Part shown: positions 35,601 through 43,361 of the stretch, in pieces
Layout: each line of letters opens with the position of its first letter
How positions within the stretch are numbered: the stretch's first letter is position 1
Source: an uncultured Lachnospiraceae bacterium
GTDB taxonomy: Bacteria; Bacillota; Clostridia; Lachnospirales; Lachnospiraceae
Assembly (NCBI GenBank): GCA_910585715.1
Contig: CAJUEX010000010.1
Coordinates: 1-49,529 of the forward strand
Direction: 5' to 3'
Length of the DNA stretch: 49,529 nucleotides
Made by a program: the position numbers and the translations under genes
The notes under the pieces: generated by a model
Databases searched by the model: none
What the model was told of the DNA's origin: nothing
Seen by the model: the letters and a program-made list of their open reading frames with translations, nothing else

Positions 35601-35833
35601 GTATCAGTTTCCGGCGCCTCCTCTTTCTCTATGCTCCCATTATTGCTGACAGATGCTTCTTCCTCATCCGACACCTCTTCCGGCAGGATATCCGTTCCTT
35701 CCGAAATAATTTCATTACTTTCCACATCATTTTCCGATATGGTCTGTGCCTGCACTGCAGGCATTGCAGGCGCCTGTATCATCATAAGCGCTGATAAAAA
35801 GACTGCAATTCCTCTTTTCCAAAATGCTTTCAT
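32681..35833 (-). CDS. Secreted two-enzyme autolysin: Amidase_3, four GBS Bsp-like repeats, glucosaminidase
   Basis: A 1050-residue secreted protein. The signal peptide is MKAFWKRGIAVFLSALMMIQ, with cleavage likely near VQAQ. An acidic region of unknown fold (30-250) precedes the N-acetylmuramoyl-L-alanine amidase domain (255-465). Its zinc and catalytic positions are visible: H264 (DPGHD), H340 (SIHLNS) and E427 (IIIEHAF). Four repeats of about 95 residues follow (475-870), each with a [FY]-x-[VL]-W and a TY/SYK block, as in GBS Bsp-like repeats. The C-terminal glucosaminidase domain (905-1050) has AMKETNF (E941). It should cut both the peptide stem and the glycan. The start at 35833 is chosen for AAAGGAG 7 nt upstream and the signal peptide. 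A mobile repeat lies 15 bp upstream. Confidence 0.92.
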   Translation of the reverse strand: MKAFWKRGIAVFLSALMMIQAPAMPAVQAQTISENDVESNEIISEGTDILPEEVSDEEEASVSNNGSIEKEEAPETDTVSENSAENTLLNWILVDKPYIKTPETQNIIVSIGNENTGILRGTLTYENTVTKEKFELKASVEEGTAFSDSLYFSRDFTSMDEKGIYQLLEVSFETADGQETVNLAKTAGIQAFFGVEEEVVTTSEKMELSTEIVTIDENGNETEAGSIEEAIETAQAETVTSRSSSLYARAGAKKDMVIVLDPGHDNTHAGARGNGLKEEELTFKIASYCKEQLETYSNVTVYLTRLGYSCPYPGTTSTVCNSNRVAAAKKVGADVFVSIHLNSSPSSSASGAEVYYPNSSYNSEIGAEGNGLAAEIQKKLAAIGLNNRGIKIRNSEDNTLYPDGSLADYYGVIKNSKLNGFPGIIIEHAFLTNASDAGLLSSEAGLKKLGKADADGIASYYNLGEGGEEEEPEVEFSSGKLSIVDKDLIAGTFTARIVDVEPYEEIEKVVFKVWTKADKSDLKSYKAMDLEDGSFEASISAAKHNKAEGKYYVYAYAVDEENREMLLKKTSVTLTPTFTDVSVSRKVTGKQSQYYQVTVSGLEEAKQVNFRLWYSKSGSGKAIAYKAKKNSAGDWYYKIPLSKMSKEGKYKLEIKATAGYGTEKTVKTSSFTYKRSAKVSVAKTSNSQKKFKVKLEGMGYAKKVNFQVWSKTGGKDDLKTYKGKKKSDGTWAYNIPINKHKTAGTYYVVAEAQVDNEKITLPKKSFKVTGPSAEDVEIENRDSMSFDVVVSGIQSPAGFSKKVEYAVWCKADKSDKKTYRAKVRKDGTSKTTVKVKNHKNHFGTYSIQVTLIDDNGIKITLKTKKVKITKSNKDTKNYPIMGDTETSKEQMVAYYNANADYPGFYQDSDAPTIEAFCRLYLLESEAEGVKAEVAFVQAMKETNFLRYGGDVDISQYNFAGLGATGGGASGASFPSVKIGIRAHIQHLQAYATTEPLNNECVDNRYSYVTRGCAPYVQWLGINENPIGKGWATDPGYGNDIVKRIEELKTY

Positions 35834-35855
35834 GAAATTCTCCTTTACATTTTCT

Positions 35856-36073
35856 GTAACAGTCAGACTGCTGCGTTTCCTGTTGCGCCGTGACGGGCTT
35901 GTCATGGAGAATGATTTCTAAAGGAGCCCTATAAAAACGCCGGCGCTTAGCGAGGTTCTTTCGAGCTTAGCACTGCTGCGTTTTTATCAGAGCGAGAGCA
36001 TGGCGACGTAGAAACATTCTCTATGACAAGCCCGTCACGACGAAGCAGGAAACGCAGCAGTCTGAACTGTTAC
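35856..36073 (+). repeat. Palindromic mobile repeat, copy C
   Basis: A 218-bp element. The left arm (35856-35919) and right arm (36010-36073) are complementary over about 64 bp with a handful of mismatches, including the conserved bulged A in ATGATTTCT. The core is the same as in copies B and D. The ends are GTAACAG and CTGAACTGTTAC. Flanking octamers CATTTTCT (35848-35855) and CATTTTTT (36074-36081) match at 7 of 8 positions. The insertion lies between any upstream promoter and the ribosome binding site of the autolysin gene. Confidence 0.9.
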
Positions 36074-36211
36074 CATTTTTTTATTTTAAGAATGAAATAA
36101 TGACAAAAACATAATTCCATTTTTTCAAATTATACATGACTAACTCACCTAATTTCAAGTGGCTAATACTGGAATTAAGCGAAATTAAGGAAATCTTAGG
36201 AAAATTCCTCG

Positions 36212-36256
36212 AAAAAAGAACCTTTAGGCTAACCGCAACCTAAAAGTTCTTTTTTT
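36212..36256 (-). terminator. Terminator of the Spo0A-C gene
   Basis: A long hairpin pairs AAAAAAGAAC and TTTAGG with CCTAAA and GTTCTTTTTT, with a T-run on either strand. It starts 3 bp after the Spo0A-C stop codon. Confidence 0.88.
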
Positions 36257-36259
36257 AAT

Positions 36260-36634
36260 TTATGCAATCTCTAATTGTTTAAAATCCAAATGAATCTTAT
36301 CCGCAATTCTTGCTATATATTCGCTGTTTGTCGGTCTTCCCTTTCCCGTTCTTGCAGAATAACCAAACAGCTCCTCTACCGTTCGCATGTTTCCCCTTGT
36401 CCAGGATACCTCAATTGCATTCCGGATGGCCCGTTCCACTTTCTGGTCCGTAGTCTGAAATGACTTTGCAATTTCCGGATACAAAAGCTTGGTAACACTG
36501 CTGACAACTTCCATATCCTTTTCAGAAAGCAGTATCGCTTTCCTCAAATAATGATATCCCTTTAGATGTGCCGGCACTCCCAATTCCAGCATAATTTTTG
36601 TCACATACTTCTCCATTTCCATTTGATGGTTCAT
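36260..36634 (-). CDS. Stand-alone Spo0A C-terminal DNA-binding domain protein
   Basis: A 124-residue protein that is entirely the sigma-factor-contacting, DNA-binding effector domain of Spo0A. LGVPAHLKGYHYLRKAI, KLLYPEIAKSF, VERAIRNAIEVSWTRG and FGYSARTGKGRPTNSEYIA are all recognisable. The phospho-acceptor receiver of true Spo0A is absent, and the frame is closed upstream by its own ATG and GGGGAG site. It may bind 0A boxes without phosphorylation, competing with or replacing Spo0A at some promoters. It sits between the autolysin and the GDP-fucose operon, with its own terminator. Confidence 0.9.
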   Translation of the reverse strand: MNHQMEMEKYVTKIMLELGVPAHLKGYHYLRKAILLSEKDMEVVSSVTKLLYPEIAKSFQTTDQKVERAIRNAIEVSWTRGNMRTVEELFGYSARTGKGRPTNSEYIARIADKIHLDFKQLEIA

Positions 36635-36829
36635 ACTTAACTCATTCTCCCCTCTGGCAATTTTCCCTGATTGCCGTTGAAAATTTATTTATTTTATACG
36701 GTTATGAAAATAGAGTACCATTCTTGGTATATTTTGTCATTAGTTTAAGCGAAAAAAATCCTAATTTTTTTAACATTTTATAAATTTGTTTACGTTTATT
36801 GTCGCTCCTTGTCTTTTTTATGCGTTTTT

Positions 36830-39157
36830 CTACACATGACTTATAACAAAACTGGAATCGCCCTCTATCCGCAGTATTTTTTTTCCGGCAGGAACAAAAA
36901 AACTGTCACCGGGTTTAAAGTCCAGAATTTGATTAGCAGTCACTAATCTGCCGTACCCTTTCAGGAAGATGATGGAACAAAAAGAGGAATTATCAAAATT
37001 AATTTCACCCTTTGTTTCCACTTCATATAAAAATACCGAAAAATACTTGCACTGTCCGAGCAATTGCCTTTTATAAGTTTTAAAAAACTCCCAATCCCCT
37101 TCCGGCAAAGTATTCTCACTGCAGACATCAAATTTCATGTTGGCAAATGCCTTATCCAGATGCAGTTCTCTCTTTCTCCCGTTTTTATCAGTTCTGTTAT
37201 AATCGTAAAGGCGATAAGTGGCATTAGAGCTTTGCTGGATTTCAAGCACCAGTATCCCTTCATTAATAGCATGAATGGTCCCTGCTTCCACAAAAACCAC
37301 ATCTCCCTGCTTCACCGGTACTTTTTTCAGCACTTCCTCCAAGGTTCCGTCTGCAATCCTCTGCCTGCACTCCGCTTCCGTCACCTTTCTGTTAAAGCCC
37401 AGATAGATAAATGCTTCTTCTTTTGCATCGAGAACATACCACATTTCATTTTTTCCATATTCCCCTTCCATGCTAAGTGCATAGGCATCATCCGGGTGGA
37501 TTTGTATGGAAAGTCGTTTTTTGGCATCGATAAATTTAATAAGCAGCGGAAATTCCTCATAAGGCTCACATTTCCATCCCAATACCTTTTTTCCCGCCTT
37601 CTCTATATATTCTTTTAAAGTCAATCCCACAAAAACGCCCTGACTGATAGTGCTTTGTCCTGCACTGTGTGCGGACAGCTCCCAGCTTTCTGCCAGAATA
37701 TCTTTTTCGGACGCTTTATAAAACTGCCGCTCCAGCCGGTTTCCGCCCCATAAATAATCCTTATAGGCAGGAGACAGACGCAGAACATCTTCCTCCGGGG
37801 AGAGCAGGTCTTCTTCCCTGCTTCCTGCACTTTCTCCGATGCTCACTTCAATGACAATCAAATCCCCGGCTGTTTCATTGGATATTTTATGATAAGTATT
37901 TATGGGCACATAAATGCTTTCATTTCTGGAATATTCTTTTGTATGCCCCGACATTGTAATAGTCGCCCTGCCCCTGACTACAGACCAGTGCTCGCTTCTT
38001 TTTTCATGTTTATGCATGGAAAGAGATTTTCCCGGAAAAATAGTCAGCTTTTTAACCATGTAGCCCTGACTTCGATTCAATGTCTCCTTAATGCCCCATG
38101 TGGTGTAAAATACATCCCCCTCATCAAAGGATGCCTTCTGCTCCTCATAGTGCCGGCTCATAATTTTCTTTATCCGAGCGCTTTCTCCCTTTTTTGAAAT
38201 GTAAGTGGCGTCCTTTGTATTTACAACTAATATGTCAGAAAGTCCGTTTCCGATAATCAGATTGCTTCTTTCCCGGTTTATCACAGAAACATTTTCACAG
38301 TTTTCCAAAATGGAAGGTCCTGCATTAATTTCCTTAGCAACCTTTGTGACCACTTCCATATTTAAAAGTCTGGACCATACAAAATCCGCCCTGACCAGCC
38401 CAATCCTGCCTTTTTTTGTCCACTTTTTAAATACTGCCTGCCCTATGGATATGGAAGGCATGGTTTTTAAAAAAGCCGCCGGGATGATAAAGTCTTTTCC
38501 TGATACATATAAACGTTCTGTGCCGTATTCCAATTGCTCAAAGAGCAATGGCTCATTTTCTTCTATTGCTTCCAAATAGCTGCCTGCCCGCATACAGAAA
38601 ATGCCACTGTCCATCACATACTGTTCCGTAAGGTCAGCCGGTTTTTGTTCTGTGAACTCAAGCGCCCTGCCCCGGTCAGCAGCAGTCTCCTCCATCAAAA
38701 AGTAATTGTGCCCTCCGTTGACAGCTTCTCCTTCCATCCGTTCCCTGCAGCCTACGGCAACCATATCAAACTTTTCCAGCAGCTCAGCTGCCTTTAATAT
38801 AGTTCCGTTATAATCCCCTTCTCCGATCATATGATCGGTAGAAACTACCAGCACCTGTTCCTCTTTAGCCATACACATACAGACCACTGCTGCCGCCGGA
38901 CCGGTCTGCCTTCCTGTTTCCTCCAGAAAGCATTGATATTTCAGTCCCTGAAATGCCTGAAGCTGTCCTGTTACTATATATTTATATTTTTTGTTTGTTA
39001 CAATATAAAATTCGTCACAAAAAGGCAGGTTTCTTGCAATTGCTTCCTGAAACAGAGATCTGCCTTCTTTCATGTATATAAACTGCTTTGGATAATTTTT
39101 TCTGGACAAAGGCCAAAGCGCATCACCGCTGCCTCCCGCCAACACCACACATTTCAT
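36830..39157 (-). CDS. Fusion of a mannose-1-phosphate guanylyltransferase-like domain, cupin and type I mannose-6-phosphate isomerase
   Basis: A 775-residue three-domain protein. Residues 1-280 are a ManC-type nucleotidyltransferase, 340-445 a ManC-type cupin (MHKHEKRSEHW), and 460-775 a class I phosphomannose isomerase. The isomerase zinc site is complete: QIHPDD (552-557), NEMWY (E571) and GTIHAI (H629). The nucleotidyltransferase start reads AGGSGDALWPLSRKNYPKQF. The T-R pair usually found in GGSGTRLWPLSR is D-A here, and the TGYGYI block is missing, so this half may be inactive or regulatory. A separate intact ManC is the gene just upstream, overlapping by 4 nt. The isomerase should convert fructose 6-phosphate to mannose 6-phosphate for GDP-mannose. 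Confidence 0.85.
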   Translation of the reverse strand: MKCVVLAGGSGDALWPLSRKNYPKQFIYMKEGRSLFQEAIARNLPFCDEFYIVTNKKYKYIVTGQLQAFQGLKYQCFLEETGRQTGPAAAVVCMCMAKEEQVLVVSTDHMIGEGDYNGTILKAAELLEKFDMVAVGCRERMEGEAVNGGHNYFLMEETAADRGRALEFTEQKPADLTEQYVMDSGIFCMRAGSYLEAIEENEPLLFEQLEYGTERLYVSGKDFIIPAAFLKTMPSISIGQAVFKKWTKKGRIGLVRADFVWSRLLNMEVVTKVAKEINAGPSILENCENVSVINRERSNLIIGNGLSDILVVNTKDATYISKKGESARIKKIMSRHYEEQKASFDEGDVFYTTWGIKETLNRSQGYMVKKLTIFPGKSLSMHKHEKRSEHWSVVRGRATITMSGHTKEYSRNESIYVPINTYHKISNETAGDLIVIEVSIGESAGSREEDLLSPEEDVLRLSPAYKDYLWGGNRLERQFYKASEKDILAESWELSAHSAGQSTISQGVFVGLTLKEYIEKAGKKVLGWKCEPYEEFPLLIKFIDAKKRLSIQIHPDDAYALSMEGEYGKNEMWYVLDAKEEAFIYLGFNRKVTEAECRQRIADGTLEEVLKKVPVKQGDVVFVEAGTIHAINEGILVLEIQQSSNATYRLYDYNRTDKNGRKRELHLDKAFANMKFDVCSENTLPEGDWEFFKTYKRQLLGQCKYFSVFLYEVETKGEINFDNSSFCSIIFLKGYGRLVTANQILDFKPGDSFFVPAGKKILRIEGDSSFVISHV

Positions 39158-40224
39158 AAATACTGTTCCATTCCCTCTTCTGATAACCGCTCCACAACTT
39201 CCTTTACATCCTGCGCCCTGCTTTTATCACACACTAGAAGAGCATCCTCCGTCTGGACGATAATCAGATTCTCCACTCCGATAGTTGCCGTCAGCTTATC
39301 CTGTCCACAGGAAATACAATTCTTCGTATCAATATTGATTTGCTTTCCATACAAGATATTTCCATTTTGGTCGGCTTTTTTCATAACATGAAGCATATCC
39401 AGGCTTCCCACATCATTCCATCCGAAATCCCCTTCCACTACAAGCACATCCTTACACCGCTCCATAATTCCGTAATCAATGGAAATTTTAGGAATACCGG
39501 GGTAGACCTTTTGTATCACTTCCTGCTCCCGCTCCGTGCCCATGGCTTCTCCGATTTCCTCAAGACAACCGTATACATCCGGCAAAAGCTCTTTAAATTT
39601 CTTTAAAATGGTGGAGGCTTTCCATATAAACATCCCGCTGTTCCATTGATAGCTCCCATCCGCTAAGTAAGCTCTGGCAGTTTCCAAATCCGGTTTTTCC
39701 ACAAACTCTTCTACCATGGCATAGTTTTTGCCGTTTTCTTTTGGCTTTCCCTTTATATAGCCGTATCCGGTGGCCGGAAAAACAGGCTTGATGCCGATAG
39801 TCACCAGCATATCCGTTTCTTCCGCCGCTTCCATTGCGCTTCTGATTACCCTTGCATATTCCTCTTCATCCTGAATAAAAGCATCAGAAGGCACAATACA
39901 CATAATCCCGTCCTCCTGCTTCTTTAAAATTTCCATAGCCGCATATCCGATGCATGCCGCCGTATTTCTGGCTGCCGGCTCCGCTAAAATATGCTCCTTT
40001 ATAACTCTTCCCCTTGTTCCTTCTTCCATCAGGGGAACCTGGGTCACATTAGTAACAATATACGTATTCTCACGGCAAACCACCTGCTGCAGCCTGTCAA
40101 TTGTTTCATTTACCATAATATCCCTGCCGCTTAAATTCAAAAGCTGCTTGGGTCTTTCTTTTCTGCTTAAAGGCCAAAAGCGGGTTCCTCCCCCGCCTGC
40201 CATAATCACTCCATATCTTTCCAT
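39154..40224 (-). CDS. manC: Mannose-1-phosphate guanylyltransferase
   Basis: This 356-residue single-domain enzyme makes GDP-mannose from mannose 1-phosphate and GTP. Motifs are VIMAGGGGTRFWPLSRKERPKQLL, a VPSDAFI acidic site, PATGYGYIKG, VEKPDLETA, WNSGMFIWK and FGWNDVGSL. The fused cupin/isomerase tail seen in many ManC proteins is absent. The ATG at 40224 has GGAG 9 nt upstream; 40239 and 40284 are in-frame alternatives with weaker sites. Its end overlaps the start of the fusion gene by 4 nt. In this operon it feeds gmd and fcl. Confidence 0.88.
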   Translation of the reverse strand: MERYGVIMAGGGGTRFWPLSRKERPKQLLNLSGRDIMVNETIDRLQQVVCRENTYIVTNVTQVPLMEEGTRGRVIKEHILAEPAARNTAACIGYAAMEILKKQEDGIMCIVPSDAFIQDEEEYARVIRSAMEAAEETDMLVTIGIKPVFPATGYGYIKGKPKENGKNYAMVEEFVEKPDLETARAYLADGSYQWNSGMFIWKASTILKKFKELLPDVYGCLEEIGEAMGTEREQEVIQKVYPGIPKISIDYGIMERCKDVLVVEGDFGWNDVGSLDMLHVMKKADQNGNILYGKQINIDTKNCISCGQDKLTATIGVENLIIVQTEDALLVCDKSRAQDVKEVVERLSEEGMEQYL

Positions 40225-40261
40225 TTTCTTTTTCTCCATGGCTTCTTCACGTTTTTTTCCA

Positions 40262-41203
40262 TTACATCCTGGCTTTATCCACATTTTCCTTAAACCAGTC
40301 GTATGCCAGCTCTATGCCTTCTAAAAGCTCTACCTTATGCTTCCAGCCCAAGCCGTGGAGCTTGTCTACATTTGTAAGCTTTCTTGGCGTACCGTCAGGC
40401 ATTTCCTTATTCCATACAATTTCACCGGTATAACCCACTGCCTTTTGCACCGCTTCCGCCAGTTCCTTAATGGTTACCTCTTTTCCGGTTCCAATGTTCA
40501 CATGCTGTTCCCCGCTGTAATGCTCCAGTAAAAATACACAGGCATCCGCCATATCGTCCACATACAAAAACTCCCGAAGAGGCGTTCCGGTTCCCCAAAG
40601 CTCTACGGAAGGCGCATTGTTTACTTTTGCCTCGTGGAACTTGCGAATCATTGCAGGCATAACATGAGAGCCCTGTAAATCATAATTATCTTCCGGACCA
40701 TACAGATTAGTGGGCATACAGCTGATAAAGTCATCGCCGTACTGTCTTTTAAAAAATTTACACATTTCCAGACCGGAAATCTTGGCGATGGCATATGCCT
40801 CATTTGTTTCTTCCAGCGGTCCGGTAAGAAGCGCATCTTCCGGAATGGGCTGGGGAGCCATCTTCGGGTAGATGCAGGTGCTTCCAAGGAACAAAAGCTT
40901 TTTCACCTTGAAATCATGACTGCTCTTTATCACATTGCATTGTATCTGCATATTTTCATAAGCAAATTCTGCCGGAGCCGTATTATTTGCATTTATGCCT
41001 CCAACCCTGGCAGCCGCCAGCACTACCACATCCGGTTTTTCCTGTTGAAAGAACTCCCTGACTGCCGCCTGATTGGTTAAATCAAGCTCTTTATGAGTCC
41101 TTCCAATCACATTTTCATATCCTTTTTCTTTCAGGCTTCTGACAATAGCGCTTCCCACTAATCCCCTGTGGCCTGCCACATATATTTTATCTGTTTTCTC
41201 CAT
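40262..41203 (-). CDS. fcl: GDP-L-fucose synthase
   Basis: A 313-residue extended SDR that epimerises and reduces GDP-4-keto-6-deoxy-mannose to GDP-L-fucose with NADPH. Diagnostic parts are VAGHRGLVGSAIVR, ARVGGINANNTAPA, LFLGSTCIYPKMAPQP, and the YxxxK pair in YAIAKISGLEMC. It also has NLYGPEDNYDLQGSHVMPA and TGTPLREFLYVDDMADA. It follows gmd by 29 bp, so the two act in sequence. Length and motifs are normal. Confidence 0.94.
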   Translation of the reverse strand: MEKTDKIYVAGHRGLVGSAIVRSLKEKGYENVIGRTHKELDLTNQAAVREFFQQEKPDVVVLAAARVGGINANNTAPAEFAYENMQIQCNVIKSSHDFKVKKLLFLGSTCIYPKMAPQPIPEDALLTGPLEETNEAYAIAKISGLEMCKFFKRQYGDDFISCMPTNLYGPEDNYDLQGSHVMPAMIRKFHEAKVNNAPSVELWGTGTPLREFLYVDDMADACVFLLEHYSGEQHVNIGTGKEVTIKELAEAVQKAVGYTGEIVWNKEMPDGTPRKLTNVDKLHGLGWKHKVELLEGIELAYDWFKENVDKARM

Positions 41204-41232
41204 AGTTAGACTCTCTCTTTTCTAATATTCTA

Positions 41233-42303
41233 TTACTGTGCATTCTTAGCTTTGTATTCCTCTACCGTCATTCCTGCAATATCTTCAAAATCGGATACCA
41301 TCATCATTTCCACAAGGGCTTTAAAATCCACTTCCCGCTTCCAGCCCAGCTCCTTTTCCGCCTTTGCAGGGTCGCCCCATAAAAATTCCACTTCTGCCGG
41401 ACGGTAAAATTCCGGATTCACGTCCACAAGCAGCCTTCCGCTTTTGGCATCATATCCTTTCTCATCCACGCCTTTTCCTTCCCAGCGAATCTGGATTCCC
41501 ATAACCCGGAAGGCTTCTTCCACGAACTGGCGGACCGTATGGGTGTCATTGGTGGCAAGCACATAATCTCCCGGCTTGTCATGCTGGAGCATCATCCACA
41601 TGCCCTTTACATAATCCCCTGCATAGCCCCAGTCACGCTTTGCATCCATGTTTCCAAGGGAAAGCTTTTCCTGCTTTCCTGCAAGCATATTGGATATTGC
41701 AAGGGTGATTTTCCTTGTAACAAAATTCTCGCCTCTTCTGGGTGATTCATGATTGAACAAAATTCCATTGCAGGCAAACATGTTATAGGATTCTCTGTAA
41801 TTTACTGTAATCCAGTAAGAATACAGCTTTGCCGCACCATAAGGACTCTTGGGATAAAAGGGAGTCTTTTCACTTTGAGGGGCTGTTTCCGGCAGACCGC
41901 CAAAAAGCTCCGAAGTAGATGCCTGATAAAATCTACAGTTTCCGCCATTTACCCGGATTGCTTCTAATAACTTCAAGGTACTTACTCCCGTTGCATCTGC
42001 CGTATATTCCGGCACTTCAAAGGAAACCCCCACATGTGACTGGGCTGCCAGATTATAAACCTCCGTGGGCTTGATTTCTCCAATCAGACGCATTAAATTG
42101 CTGGAATCCGTTGTATCTGCAAAATGCAGGAAAAACTTTACTTTATAATAAGAGGATTCAATCAGGTGATCAATTCTTGCAGTATTGCTGATGCTGAGCC
42201 TGCGAATCAATCCATGAACCTCGTATCCCTTCTCCAGCAGAAATTCCGCCAAATAAGAGCCGTCCTGTCCTGTAATGCCGGTAATAAGCGCTACCTTTTT
42301 CAT
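41233..42303 (-). CDS. gmd: GDP-mannose 4,6-dehydratase
   Basis: A 356-residue extended SDR and the first committed step toward GDP-L-fucose. It has ITGITGQDGSYLAEFLL, the RRLSISNTARIDHL substrate loop, YQASTSELFGG, and YGAAKLYSYWITVNYRE with the YxxxK pair. FNHESPRRGENFVTRKI and LGNMDAKRDWGYAGDYVKGMW follow. It heads a four-gene minus-strand operon (gmd, fcl, manC, fusion) and is divergent from an AraC-type regulator, which may control it. Confidence 0.95.
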   Translation of the reverse strand: MKKVALITGITGQDGSYLAEFLLEKGYEVHGLIRRLSISNTARIDHLIESSYYKVKFFLHFADTTDSSNLMRLIGEIKPTEVYNLAAQSHVGVSFEVPEYTADATGVSTLKLLEAIRVNGGNCRFYQASTSELFGGLPETAPQSEKTPFYPKSPYGAAKLYSYWITVNYRESYNMFACNGILFNHESPRRGENFVTRKITLAISNMLAGKQEKLSLGNMDAKRDWGYAGDYVKGMWMMLQHDKPGDYVLATNDTHTVRQFVEEAFRVMGIQIRWEGKGVDEKGYDAKSGRLLVDVNPEFYRPAEVEFLWGDPAKAEKELGWKREVDFKALVEMMMVSDFEDIAGMTVEEYKAKNAQ

Positions 42304-42371
42304 ACTATTTCTTCTCCTTTTTCATTCACATGTTCGTTTAATACCCTATCTTATCTGCCAGCGGAATACAA

Positions 42372-42400
42372 TGGACAATTTTGCCGAAAAATGGTAATAT
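42372..42400 (+). promoter_or_regulatory. Promoter of the AraC regulator
   Basis: TGGACA (42372-42377), a 17-bp spacer and TAATAT (42395-42400), in the 136-bp divergent region shared with gmd. A TTTTGCC block occurs twice here (42380 and 42414 areas), one overlapping the spacer, and could be an operator half-site. Confidence 0.55.
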
Positions 42401-42439
42401 ATTGCTAAAGTATTTTTTGCCATTTAAGGAGGATATTCC

Positions 42440-43297
42440 ATGCCTATCTCCCAATCAGCCCGTATTATTGCTACTCCTTCTGCTTATGCAAGAGAAAACT
42501 ACTTGTTTGTTCAGGAAACCGGAACGCTGCAAAGCATTGAGCCCCACATAAGTAAACGTGAAAATCTTGCTTCCTTTCTTTTTTTTGTTGTGGCAAAAGG
42601 AAGCGGCTCTCTGTTTTATAAAAAACAGTTTTATTCCATTCATGCGGGAGACTGTATTTTTATTGATTGTCTGGAGGAATATGCCCATGAAAGCAGCCGT
42701 GAAGACCCCTGGGAGCTTTCCTGGGTGCATTTTTACGGAAAAAATGCGGAAGCTTTTTATAAAAATTACATGGAACTGGGAAATCCGTTTCTATTTCATC
42801 CTGCTGACTTATCATTATTTTTAGAAAGTTTATCTTTTTTATACATGATTCAGAAAGAACAAACCCCTTATATGGAATTATTGTGTCACAGACAAATCAC
42901 AGATTTAATTACATTGTGCTTCACAGAATGCAGAAAGCAGGAAAATGCAGAAGGCCAGTCCATTAATGAAAAAATCCGGCAGATAACCGAATACATTGAC
43001 TTCCATTTTCAGGAAAATATTACTTTAGACCAGCTTTCCAAAAGCTTTTATATCAGTAAATTTCACCTTGCCAGAGAGTTCAAACGAATTATCGGCTCCA
43101 CGCCCGGGGATTATCTTCTGGGAAAAAGAATTTCCAATGCAAAAAAACTTCTTCGCTTTACCAATTCTTCTGTAGAGGAAATCGGAAGAAGCTGCGGTAT
43201 TTCAGAGGGAGGATATTTCACGAAAGTGTTTAAAAAAGCTGAAGGGATGACGCCCAGAGAATATCGTAAAAGGTGGCAGGGCAGAAACCGGTTGTGA
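42440..43297 (+). CDS. AraC-family transcriptional regulator
   Basis: A 285-residue regulator. The N-terminal half is an AraC-type cupin sensor (FFVVAKGSGSLFYKKQFYSIHAGDCIFI). The C-terminal half has two helix-turn-helix motifs: ENITLDQLSKSFYISKFHLAREFKRI and SSVEEIGRSCGISEGGYFTKVFKKAEG, ending MTPREYRKRW. It is divergent from gmd over 136 bp, so it is a good candidate to sense a sugar or glycan and control the GDP-fucose operon. An AAGGAGG site lies 8 nt before the ATG. Confidence 0.9.
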   Translation: MPISQSARIIATPSAYARENYLFVQETGTLQSIEPHISKRENLASFLFFVVAKGSGSLFYKKQFYSIHAGDCIFIDCLEEYAHESSREDPWELSWVHFYGKNAEAFYKNYMELGNPFLFHPADLSLFLESLSFLYMIQKEQTPYMELLCHRQITDLITLCFTECRKQENAEGQSINEKIRQITEYIDFHFQENITLDQLSKSFYISKFHLAREFKRIIGSTPGDYLLGKRISNAKKLLRFTNSSVEEIGRSCGISEGGYFTKVFKKAEGMTPREYRKRWQGRNRL

Positions 43298-43320
43298 AAA
43301 TGCGGTAAATGGACTATAAT
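43292..43320 (+). promoter_or_regulatory. Promoter of the DUF212 gene
   Basis: TTGTGA (43292-43297), a 17-bp spacer and a consensus TATAAT (43315-43320). The -35 box overlaps the stop codon of the AraC gene. A GCGGTAAATGGAC block in the spacer resembles the GCGGAATACAATGGAC block at the AraC promoter. Confidence 0.6.
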
Positions 43321-43361
43321 AAAAAAATGAATTCTAATTAAAGACGGGGCGGAAGATTCGG

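Noticed and set aside
35834..35905. Longer autolysin start upstream of 35833
   Set aside because: The extra 24 residues come from the mobile repeat, would precede the signal peptide, and the AAAGGAG site points to 35833.
36260..36634. Truncated full-length spo0A pseudogene
   Set aside because: The frame has its own ATG with a ribosome site and a terminator right after the stop, and no receiver remnant is seen upstream.
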